Below, piece after piece: positions 18,928 through 30,590 of a DNA stretch of 32,136 nucleotides. Origin of the DNA: Utricularia gibba (lineage: Eukaryota > Streptophyta > Magnoliopsida > Lamiales > Lentibulariaceae); assembly GCA_002189035.1 (NCBI GenBank), contig NEEC01000288.1:1-32136 (forward strand), given 5' to 3'. How positions within the stretch are numbered: position 1 is the first letter of the stretch; every line of letters begins with the position of its first letter. The notes beneath the pieces were generated by a model that worked only from the letters and a program-made list of their open reading frames with translations, was not told where the DNA came from and did no database searches. A program made the translations under genes and the position numbers.

Positions 18928-21260
18928 GATGGGCCTGGGTTGGATCCATTCAGGTTCGGACCCAACCCGATGAAATTCTGGGTATTACAGTTTGCATGAC
19001 CCATGGGGTTGTCTTTCTGTTCAACCCGAACGGGTTAAACCCTACGGGTTTTGATTGGGCCCGAACCGAACCAAGGGTTTATCAATTTTATTTTTTATTT
19101 TTGGCTTATTGTATTTTATGGTTGTTTTTCTTTTTTTCCACGGCCGTATGGCCTTGTGGCTGCTGCTCGAGCACGCGGGCATTAACCAAGCCCATGTGGC
19201 CTCGTGGTGCTGCTGCGTATGCACACGGGCTGGGGGTCGCGCCGGGCATGAGCCCAAAGTCAGTTTTAGCCCGGCGAAAAAAGGGATGCATTTCTTAGCG
19301 TTGGGTTATCACGAGCCGCCTAATTTTTTTTCGTGGAACACCATCTAGTTTTGTGGGGGGGCGCTCTCGAGGGGCCCTTGGCTTGGGCCCGGGTTCGGTC
19401 TGGCTGATGAGCCCACTCTGGTCCCACTCGGCGAAAATCGTGACACATTTGTTGAAATTAGGATGTCACGTGCACCCAACACGGTTTTTTCAACAACACG
19501 CTTTATACTTGTGGAGACGCTCTCGGGGGGCACTCGAATCTTCCCATACGTCGTACCAGGCTCGAGCGTAAAGTCATTGTAGCCCGGCAAAGAAAGTGAT
19601 GCATTTATTAACTTTGGGTTGTCACGAGCCGCCTAAATGGTTTTCCATGGAACACCTTCTAGTTTTGGGGGGAGGGGAGCGGGCGCTGCGCCTCGTCCGG
19701 GCCCCGGGAGCCCGGTCCCGTCCGACTCGACGAAAATCGTGATGCATTTGTTGAAGTTAGGATGTCACGAGAACCGCACACGGTTTTTTTCAACAACACA
19801 CTTTATACTTAAGGAGGAGCTCTCGGTGGGGCACCCTGATCGAGCCGGAGGTCGTGCCGAACTCAGGCCCAAAGTCAGCAGTAGCGCGCCAAAAAAAGTG
19901 ATGCATTTATTAACGTTGGGTTGTGACGAGACGCGTATATGGTTTTTGAAGGAACACCTCCTCGTATTGAGGCGGGCGCTCTCGAGGGGCCCTTGGCCCG
20001 GGCCCCGGGTTCGGACGGGCTCATGGGCCCACTCGACGAAAATCATGATGCATTTGTTGAAATTGGGATGTCACGTGCACCCCACATTTGTTGAGCGAGG
20101 ACGGCCAATTTTAGAGACTCGATGGGCCATTCTTCGATCAGCGTCCTACTATCTAGTTCAAACTCAAAGTCACATTATTCTTGCACAATTTCGTATGAAT
20201 GAATATGGGATATGATCCGTTGGAAGCCCAAGTGTTAGAGAATTTTACTGAATCTGCTGAGCAAGGGGTTGTGAGTTCATAACAGCTGTTGAAACCTCTC
20301 CAGGGTGGTGTGCGTGGCGTGATGAGCTTTCTACAATGACAAAAAAAATATTTTTATAATCATGTGATATATGTTTATTAAAATATAAATAATGTAAATA
20401 CGTTAGTTATTAAAGCATATACTACATGTGAAAGTTTCTTAGTTTTTAATTTTATTAGCATTCGACCCTTAGTTATACTTTGGATGGAGTGTGCATTTTT
20501 ATTTTAATCATTTTAATTAGCATTCGATCCTTGGTTAAGATTCCAATCGAGTGTATATTTTTATTTGAACGATTCTATTTGCATTCGATTCTAAGATATG
20601 ATGCGGATCGAGCGTATATTTTTTATTTTAATATTTTTATTGGCTTTCGGTCTTTAGACATGATTCGGATCGAGTGGAGATGGTTTACTTGAAACTTGTG
20701 TTAACGCTCGATCCTTAGGAGCAATGTGGAGCGTGTTTACATTGCAAGGGCACACGGGCGTGGGTTGTGCGTAAACCACGCCCGTGTGGCATGGCATTGT
20801 AATGTATACACGTTCTAAATTGCTCCTAACGGTGGAACGCTAATTAAGATTTAAAATAAATGAATATGCACTCGATCCAAAGTATACCTAAGGATCTAAG
20901 GCTAATAAAAATATGAGAGTGAAAAATATACGCTCGATCCGCAGCATACCTAACGTTCGAATGCTAATAAAAAATATTAAAATAAAAAATACGCGCTCGA
21001 TCCGCATTATACTTAAGGATCGAATGATAATAAAAATATTTAAAGTAAAAAAATAGCAAATATGATCTGAATCATAACCAAGGATCGAATGCTAATTAAA
21101 TTGACTAAAGTAAAAATACACACTCCATCCAAAGTACAACTGAGGATCAAATGGTAATAATTAAGTCAAAGAAGCTTTCACAGTTATCCTACGGTTTAAT
21201 AAATAATGTATTTCAATTATTTATAATTTAATAAACCTATATCATATGATTATGATTAGA
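18928..21260 (+). repeat. Satellite unit 9 (2333 bp)
   Basis: This is a full-length copy with the CTCGGTGGGG variant. One C is missing in TTGGGCCCGGG near 19388, the G run in sub-repeat B near 19666 is shorter, and two T are missing in the left foldback arm near 20560. The foldback module is at 20356-21253 and the central hairpin at 20751-20788. Confidence 0.96.
20356..21253. mobile_element. Foldback module, unit 9
   Basis: Both arms are complete, with two T missing in the second left monomer near 20560. Hairpin 20751-20788. Confidence 0.75.
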
Positions 21261-23594
21261 GATGGGCCTGGGTTGGATCCATTCAGGTTCGGACCCAACC
21301 CGATGAAATTCTGGGTATTACAGTTTGCATGACCCATGGGGTTGTCTTTCTGTTCAACCCGAACGGGTTAAACCCTACGGGTTTTGATTGGGCCCGAACC
21401 GAACCAAGGGTTTATCAATTTTATTTTTTATTTTTGGCTTATTGTATTTTATGGTTGTTTTTCTTTTTTCCACGGCCGTATGGCCTTGTGGCTGCTGCTC
21501 GAGCACGCGGGCATTAACCAAGCCCATGTGGCCTCGTGGTGCTGCTGCGTATGCACACGGGCTGGGGGTCGCGCCGGGCATGAGCCCAAAGTCAGTTTTA
21601 GCCCGGCGAAAAAAGGGATGCATTTCTTAGCGTTGGGTTATCACGAGCCGCCTAATTTTTTTTCGTGGAACACCATCTAGTTTTGTGGGGGGCGCTCTCG
21701 AGGGGCCCTTGGCTTGGGCCCCGGGTTCGGTCTGGCTGATGAGCCCACTCTGGTCCCACTCGGCGAAAATCGTGACACATTTGTTGAAATTAGGATGTCA
21801 CGTGCACCCAACACGGTTTTTTCAACAACACGCTTTATACTTGTGGAGACGCTCTCGGGGGGCACTCGAATCTTCCCATACGTCGTACCAGGCTCGAGCG
21901 TAAAGTCATTGTAGCCCGGCAAAGAAAGTGATGCATTTATTAACTTTGGGTTGTCACGAGCCGCCTAAATGGTTTTCCATGGAACACCTTCTAGTTTTGG
22001 GGGGGAGGGGAGCGGGCGCTGCGCCTCGTCCGGGCCCCGGGAGCCCGGTCCCGTCCGACTCGACGAAAATCGTGATGCATTTGTTGAAGTTAGGATGTCA
22101 CGAGAACCGCACACGGTTTTTTTCAACAACACACTTTATACTTAAGGAGGAGCTCTCGGTGGGGCACCCTGATCGAGCCGGAGGTCGTGCCGAACTCAGG
22201 CCCAAAGTCAGCAGTAGCGCGCCAAAAAAAGTGATGCATTTATTAACGTTGGGTTGTGACGAGACGCGTATATGGTTTTTGAAGGAACACCTCCTCGTAT
22301 TGAGGCGGGCGCTCTCGAGGGGCCCTTGGCCCGGGCCCCGGGTTCGGACGGGCTCATGGGCCCACTCGACGAAAATCATGATGCATTTGTTGAAATTGGG
22401 ATGTCACGTGCACCCCACATTTGTTGAGCGAGGACGGCCAATTTTAGAGACTCGATGGGCCATTCTTCGATCAGCGTCCTACTATCTAGTTCAAACTCAA
22501 AGTCACATTATTCTTGCACAATTTCGTATGAATGAATATGGGATATGATCCGTTGGAAGCCCAAGTGTTAGAGAATTTTACTGAATCTGCTGAGCAAGGG
22601 GTTGTGAGTTCATAACAGCTGTTGAAACCTCTCCAGGGTGGTGTGCGTGGCGTGATGAGCTTTCTACAATGACAAAAAAAATATTTTTATAATCATGTGA
22701 TATATGTTTATTAAAATATAAATAATGTAAATACGTTAGTTATTAAAGCATATACTACATGTGAAAGTTTCTTAGTTTTTAATTTTATTAGCATTCGACC
22801 CTTAGTTATACTTTGGATGGAGTGTGCATTTTTATTTTAATCATTTTAATTAGCATTCGATCCTTGGTTAAGATTCCAATCGAGTGTATATTTTTTATTT
22901 GAACGATTCTATTTGCATTCGATTCTAAGATATGATGCGGATCGAGCGTATATTTTTTATTTTAATATTTTTATTGGCTTTCGGTCTTTAGACATGATTC
23001 GGATCGAGTGGAGATGGTTTACTTGAAACTTGTGTTAACGCTCGATCCTTAGGAGCAATGTGGAGCGTGTTTACATTGCAAGGGCACACGGGCGTGGGTT
23101 GTGCGTAAACCACGCCCGTGTGGCATGGCATTGTAATGTATACACGTTCTAAATTGCTCCTAACGGTGGAACGCTAATTAAGATTTAAAATAAATGAATA
23201 TGCACTCGATCCAAAGTATACCTAAGGATCTAAGGCTAATAAAAATATGAGAGTGAAAAATATACGCTCGATCCGCAGCATACCTAACGTTCGAATGCTA
23301 ATAAAAAATATTAAAATAAAAAATACGCGCTCGATCCGCATTATACTTAAGGATCGAATGATAATAAAAATATTTAAAGTAAAAAAATAGCAAATATGAT
23401 CTGAATCATAACCAAGGATCGAATGCTAATTAAATTGACTAAAGTAAAAATACACACTCCATCCAAAGTACAACTGAGGATCAAATGGTAATAATTAAGT
23501 CAAAGAAGCTTTCACAGTTATCCTACGGTTTAATAAATAATGTATTTCAATTATTTATAATTTAATAAACCTATATCATATGATTATGATTAGA
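21261..23594 (+). repeat. Satellite unit 10 (2334 bp)
   Basis: This full-length copy with the CTCGGTGGGG variant is almost indistinguishable from unit 8 apart from run-length changes, such as one T fewer in the T-rich tract near 21464 and one G fewer near 21690. The foldback module is at 22689-23587 and the central hairpin at 23085-23122. Confidence 0.97.
22689..23587. mobile_element. Foldback module, unit 10
   Basis: Both arms are complete and match the reference closely. Hairpin 23085-23122. Confidence 0.75.
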
Positions 23595-25926
23595 GATGGG
23601 CCTGGGTTGGATCCATTCAGGTTCGGACCCAACCCGATGAAATTCTGGGTATTACAGTTTGCATGACCCATGGGGTTGTCTTTCTGTTCAACCCGAACGG
23701 GTTAAACCCTACGGGTTTTGATTGGGCCCGAACCGAACCAAGGGTTTATCAATTTTATTTTTTATTTTTGGCTTATTGTATTTTATGGTTGTTTTTCTTT
23801 TTTTCCACGGCCGTATGGCCTTGTGGCTGCTGCTCGAGCACGCGGGCATTAACCAAGCCCATGTGGCCTCGTGGTGCTGCTGCGTATGCACACGGGCTGG
23901 GGGTCGCGCCGGGCATGAGCCCAAAGTCAGTTTTAGCCCGGCGAAAAAAGGGATGCATTTCTTAGCGTTGGGTTATCACGAGCCGCCTAATTTTTTTTCG
24001 TGGAACACCATCTAGTTTTGTGGGGGGGCGCTCTCGAGGGGCCCTTGGCTTGGGCCCCGGGTTCGGTCTGGCTGATGAGCCCACTCTGGTCCCACTCGGC
24101 GAAAATCGTGACACATTTGTTGAAATTAGGATGTCACGTGCACCCAACACGGTTTTTTCAACAACACGCTTTATACTTGTGGAGACGCTCTCGGGGGGCA
24201 CTCGAATCTTCCCATACGTCGTACCAGGCTCGAGCGTAAAGTCATTGTAGCCCGGCAAAGAAAGTGATGCATTTATTAACTTTGGGTTGTCACGAGCCGC
24301 CTAAATGGTTTTCCATGGAACACCTTCTAGTTTTGGGGGGGAGGGGAGCGGGCGCTGCGCCTCGTCCGGGCCCCGGGAGCCCGGTCCCGTCCGACTCGAC
24401 GAAAATCGTGATGCATTTGTTGAAGTTAGGATGTCACGAGAACCGCACACGGTTTTTTTCAACAACACACTTTATACTTAAGGAGGAGCTCTCGGGGGGC
24501 CCTGATCGAGCCGGAGGTCGTGCCGAACTCAGGCCCAAAGTCAGCAGTAGCGCGCCAAAAAAAGTGATGCATTTATTAACGTTGGGTTGTGACGAGACGC
24601 GTATATGGTTTTTGAAGGAACACCTCCTCGTATTGAGGCGGGCGCTCTCGAGGGGCCCTTGGCCCGGGCCCCGGGTTCGGACGGGCTCATGGGCCCACTC
24701 GACGAAAATCATGATGCATTTGTTGAAATTGGGATGTCACGTGCACCCCACATTTGTTGAGCGAGGACGGCCAATTTTAGAGACTCGATGGGCCATTCTT
24801 CGATCAGCGTCCTACTATCTAGTTCAAACTCAAAGTCACATTATTCTTGCACAATTTCGTATGAATGAATATGGGATATGATCCGTTGGAAGCCCAAGTG
24901 TTAGAGAATTTTACTGAATCTGCTGAGCAAGGGGTTGTGAGTTCATAACAGCTGTTGAAACCTCTCCAGGGTGGTGTGCGTGGCGTGATGAGCTTTCTAC
25001 AATGACAAAAAAAATATTTTATAATCATGTGATATATGTTTATTAAAATATAAATAATGTAAATACGTTAGTTATTAAAGCATATACTACATGTGAAAGT
25101 TTCTTAGTTTTTAATTTTATTAGCATTCGACCCTTAGTTATACTTTGGATGGAGTGTGCATTTTTATTTTAATCATTTTAATTAGCATTCGATCCTTGGT
25201 TAAGATTCCAATCGAGTGTATATTTTTTATTTGAACGATTCTATTTGCATTCGATTCTAAGATATGATGCGGATCGAGCGTATATTTTTTATTTTAATAT
25301 TTTTATTGGCTTTCGGTCTTTAGACATGATTCGGATCGAGTGGAGATGGTTTACTTGAAACTTGTGTTAACGCTCGATCCTTAGGAGCAATGTGGAGCGT
25401 GTTTACATTGCAAGGGCACACGGGCGTGGGTTGTGCGTAAACCACGCCCGTGTGGCATGGCATTGTAATGTATACACGTTCTAAATTGCTCCTAACGGTG
25501 GAACGCTAATTAAGATTTAAAATAAATGAATATGCACTCGATCCAAAGTATACCTAAGGATCTAAGGCTAATAAAAATATGAGAGTGAAAAATATACGCT
25601 CGATCCGCAGCATACCTAACGTTCGAATGCTAATAAAAAATATTAAAATAAAAAATACGCGCTCGATCCGCATTATACTTAAGGATCGAATGATAATAAA
25701 AATATTTAAAGTAAAAAAATAGCAAATATGATCTGAATCATAACCAAGGATCGAATGCTAATTAAATTGACTAAAGTAAAAATACACACTCCATCCAAAG
25801 TACAACTGAGGATCAAATGGTAATAATTAAGTCAAAGAAGCTTTCACAGTTATCCTACGGTTTAATAAATAATGTATTTCAATTATTTATAATTTAATAA
25901 ACCTATATCATATGATTATGATTAGA
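23595..25926 (+). repeat. Satellite unit 11 (2332 bp)
   Basis: This full-length copy lacks the T variant that surrounds it in units 7-10 and 12-14. It reads CTCGGGGGGCCCTGATC near 24491, so the CA of GGCACCC is also missing. One T is lost just before the foldback near 25016. The foldback module is at 25021-25919 and the central hairpin at 25417-25454. Confidence 0.96.
25021..25919. mobile_element. Foldback module, unit 11
   Basis: Both arms are complete; one T is missing just outside the left end. Hairpin 25417-25454. Confidence 0.75.
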
Positions 25927-28258
25927 GATGGGCCTGGGTTGGATCCATTCAGGTTCGGACCCAACCCGATGAAATTCTGGGTATTACAGTTTGCATGACC
26001 CATGGGGTTGTCTTTCTGTTCAACCCGAACGGGTTAAACCCTACGGGTTTTGATTGGGCCCGAACCGAACCAAGGGTTTATCAATTTTATTTTTTATTTT
26101 TGGCTTATTGTATTTTATGGTTGTTTTTCTTTTTTTCCACGGCCGTATGGCCTTGTGGCTGCTGCTCGAGCACGCGGGCATTAACCAAGCCCATGTGGCC
26201 TCGTGGTGCTGCTGCGTATGCACACGGGCTGGGGGTCGCGCCGGGCATGAGCCCAAAGTCAGTTTTAGCCCGGCGAAAAAAGGGATGCATTTCTTAGCGT
26301 TGGGTTATCACGAGCCGCCTAATTTTTTTTCGTGGAACACCATCTAGTTTTGTGGGGGGCGCTCTCGAGGGGCCCTTGGCTTGGGCCCCGGGTTCGGTCT
26401 GGCTGATGAGCCCACTCTGGTCCCACTCGGCGAAAATCGTGACACATTTGTTGAAATTAGGATGTCACGTGCACCCAACACGGTTTTTTCAACAACACGC
26501 TTTATACTTGTGGAGACGCTCTCGGGGGGCACTCGAATCTTCCCATACGTCGTACCAGGCTCGAGCGTAAAGTCATTGTAGCCCGGCAAAGAAAGTGATG
26601 CATTTATTAACTTTGGGTTGTCACGAGCCGCCTAAATGGTTTTCCATGGAACACCTTCTAGTTTTGGGGGGAGGGGAGCGGGCGCTGCGCCTCGTCCGGG
26701 CCCCGGGAGCCCGGTCCCGTCCGACTCGACGAAAATCGTGATGCATTTGTTGAAGTTAGGATGTCACGAGAACCGCACACGGTTTTTTTCAACAACACAC
26801 TTTATACTTAAGGAGGAGCTCTCGGTGGGGCACCCTGATCGAGCCGGAGGTCGTGCCGAACTCAGGCCCAAAGTCAGCAGTAGCGCGCCAAAAAAAGTGA
26901 TGCATTTATTAACGTTGGGTTGTGACGAGACGCGTATATGGTTTTTGAAGGAACACCTCCTCGTATTGAGGCGGGCGCTCTCGAGGGGCCCTTGGCCCGG
27001 GCCCCGGGTTCGGACGGGCTCATGGGCCCACTCGACGAAAATCATGATGCATTTGTTGAAATTGGGATGTCACGTGCACCCCACATTTGTTGAGCGAGGA
27101 CGGCCAATTTTAGAGACTCGATGGGCCATTCTTCGATCAGCGTCCTACTATCTAGTTCAAACTCAAAGTCACATTATTCTTGCACAATTTCGTATGAATG
27201 AATATGGGATATGATCCGTTGGAAGCCCAAGTGTTAGAGAATTTTACTGAATCTGCTGAGCAAGGGTTGTGAGTTCATAACAGCTGTTGAAACCTCTCCA
27301 GGGTGTGTGCGTGGCGTGATGAGCTTTCTACAATGACAAAAAAAATATTTTTATAATCATGTGATATATGTTTATTAAAATATAAATAATGTAAATACGT
27401 TAGTTATTAAAGCATATACTACATGTGAAAGTTTCTTAGTTTTTAATTTTATTAGCATTCGACCCTTAGTTATACTTTGGATGGAGTGTGCATTTTTATT
27501 TTAATCATTTTAATTAGCATTCGATCCTTGGTTAAGATTCCAATCGAGTGTATATTTTTTATTTGAACGATTCTATTTGCATTCGATTCTAAGATATGAT
27601 GCGGATCGAGCGTATATTTTTTATTTTAATATTTTTATTGGCTTTCGGTCTTTAGACATGATTCGGATCGAGTGGAGATGGTTTACTTGAAACTTGTGTT
27701 AACGCTCGATCCTTAGGAGCAATGTGGAGCGTGTTTACATTGCAAGGGCACACGGGCGTGGGTTGTGCGTAAACCACGCCCGTGTGGCATGGCATTGTAA
27801 TGTATACACGTTCTAAATTGCTCCTAACGGTGGAACGCTAATTAAGATTTAAAATAAATGAATATGCACTCGATCCAAAGTATACCTAAGGATCTAAGGC
27901 TAATAAAAATATGAGAGTGAAAAATATACGCTCGATCCGCAGCATACCTAACGTTCGAATGCTAATAAAAAATATTAAAATAAAAAATACGCGCTCGATC
28001 CGCATTATACTTAAGGATCGAATGATAATAAAAATATTTAAAGTAAAAAAATAGCAAATATGATCTGAATCATAACCAAGGATCGAATGCTAATTAAATT
28101 GACTAAAGTAAAAATACACACTCCATCCAAAGTACAACTGAGGATCAAATGGTAATAATTAAGTCAAAGAAGCTTTCACAGTTATCCTACGGTTTAATAA
28201 ATAATGTATTTCAATTATTTATAATTTAATAAACCTATATCATATGATTATGATTAGA
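25927..28258 (+). repeat. Satellite unit 12 (2332 bp)
   Basis: This is a full-length copy with the CTCGGTGGGG variant. Small losses lie in the non-repetitive segment (CAAGGGTTGTG near 27261; CAGGGTGTGTG near 27300) and one G is lost near 26355. The foldback module is at 27353-28251 and the central hairpin at 27749-27786. Confidence 0.96.
27353..28251. mobile_element. Foldback module, unit 12
   Basis: Both arms are complete and match the reference closely. Hairpin 27749-27786. Confidence 0.75.
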
Positions 28259-30590
28259 GATGGGCCTGGGTTGGATCCATTCAGGTTCGGACCCAACCCG
28301 ATGAAATTCTGGGTATTACAGTTTGCATGACCCATGGGGTTGTCTTTCTGTTCAACCCGAACGGGTTAAACCCTACGGGTTTTGATTGGGCCCGAACCGA
28401 ACCAAGGGTTTATCAATTTTATTTTTTATTTTTGGCTTATTGTATTTTATGGTTGTTTTCTTTTTTTCCACGGCCGTATGGCCTTGTGGCTGCTGCTCGA
28501 GCACGCGGGCATTAACCAAGCCCATGTGGCCTCGTGGTGCTGCTGCGTATGCACACGGGCTGGGGTCGCGCCGGGCATGAGCCCAAAGTCAGTTTTAGCC
28601 CGGCGAAAAAAGGGATGCATTTCTTAGCGTTGGGTTATCACGAGCCGCCTAATTTTTTTTCGTGGAACACCATCTAGTTTTGTGGGGGGGCGCTCTCGAG
28701 GGGCCCTTGGCTTGGGCCCCGGGTTCGGTCTGGCTGATGAGCCCACTCTGGTCCCACTCGGCGAAAATCGTGACACATTTGTTGAAATTAGGATGTCACG
28801 TGCACCCAACACGGTTTTTTCAACAACACGCTTTATACTTGTGGAGACGCTCTCGGGGGGCACTCGAATCTTCCCATACGTCGTACCAGGCTCGAGCGTA
28901 AAGTCATTGTAGCCCGGCAAAGAAAGTGATGCATTTATTAACTTTGGGTTGTCACGAGCCGCCTAAATGGTTTTCCATGGAACACCTTCTAGTTTTGGGG
29001 GGGAGGAGCGGGCGCTGCGCCTCGTCCGGGCCCCGGGAGCCCGGTCCCGTCCGACTCGACGAAAATCGTGATGCATTTGTTGAAGTTAGGATGTCACGAG
29101 AACCGCACACGGTTTTTTTTCAACAACACACTTTATACTTAAGGAGGAGCTCTCGGTGGGGCACCCTGATCGAGCCGGAGGTCGTGCCGAACTCAGGCCC
29201 AAAGTCAGCAGTAGCGCGCCAAAAAAAGTGATGCATTTATTAACGTTGGGTTGTGACGAGACGCGTATATGGTTTTTGAAGGAACACCTCCTCGTATTGA
29301 GGCGGGCGCTCTCGAGGGGCCCTTGGCCCGGGCCCCGGGTTCGGACGGGCTCATGGGCCCACTCGACGAAAATCATGATGCATTTGTTGAAATTGGGATG
29401 TCACGTGCACCCCACATTTGTTGAGCGAGGACGGCCAATTTTAGAGACTCGATGGGCCATTCTTCGATCAGCGTCCTACTATCTAGTTCAAACTCAAAGT
29501 CACATTATTCTTGCACAATTTCGTATGAATGAATATGGGATATGATCCGTTGGAAGCCCAAGTGTTAGAGAATTTTACTGAATCTGCTGAGCAAGGGGTT
29601 GTGAGTTCATAACAGCTGTTGAAACCTCTCCAGGTGGTGTGCGTGGCGTGATGAGCTTTCTACAATGACAAAAAAAAATATTTTTATAATCATGTGATAT
29701 ATGTTTATTAAAATATAAATAATGTAAATACGTTAGTTATTAAAGCATATACTACATGTGAAAGTTTCTTAGTTTTTAATTTTATTAGCATTCGACCCTT
29801 AGTTATACTTTGGATGGAGTGTGCATTTTTATTTTAATCATTTTAATTAGCATTCGATCCTTGGTTAAGATTCCAATCGAGTGTATATTTTTTATTTGAA
29901 CGATTCTATTTGCATTCGATTCTAAGATATGATGCGGATCGAGCGTATATTTTTTATTTTAATATTTTTATTGGCTTTCGGTCTTTAGACATGATTCGGA
30001 TCGAGTGGAGATGGTTTACTTGAAACTTGTGTTAACGCTCGATCCTTAGGAGCAATGTGGAGCGTGTTTACATTGCAAGGGCACACGGGCGTGGGTTGTG
30101 CGTAAACCACGCCGTGTGGCATGGCATTGTAATGTATACACGTTCTAAATTGCTCCTAACGGTGGAACGCTAATTAAGATTTAAAATAAATGAATATGCA
30201 CTCGATCCAAAGTATACCTAAGGATCTAAGGCTAATAAAAATATGAGAGTGAAAAATATACGCTCGATCCGCAGCATACCTAACGTTCGAATGCTAATAA
30301 AAAATATTAAAATAAAAAATACGCGCTCGATCCGCATTATACTTAAGGATCGAATGATAATAAAAATATTTAAAGTAAAAAAATAGCAAATATGATCTGA
30401 ATCATAACCAAGGATCGAATGCTAATTAAATTGACTAAAGTAAAAATACACACTCCATCCAAAGTACAACTGAGGATCAAATGGTAATAATTAAGTCAAA
30501 GAAGCTTTCACAGTTATCCTACGGTTTAATAAATAATGTATTTCAATTATTTATAATTTAATAAACCTATATCATATGATTATGATTAGA
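28259..30590 (+). repeat. Satellite unit 13 (2332 bp)
   Basis: This is a full-length copy with the CTCGGTGGGG variant. Differences are a lost G in CTGGGGTCGC near 28561, a shorter G run near 29000, one extra T near 29118, and a missing C in the right strand of the central hairpin (CCACGCCGTG near 30108). That breaks the otherwise perfect 13-bp stem. The foldback module is at 29686-30583 and the hairpin at 30082-30118. Confidence 0.96.
29686..30583. mobile_element. Foldback module, unit 13
   Basis: Both arms are complete, but the central hairpin (30082-30118) lacks one C on its right strand, leaving a bulge. Confidence 0.75.
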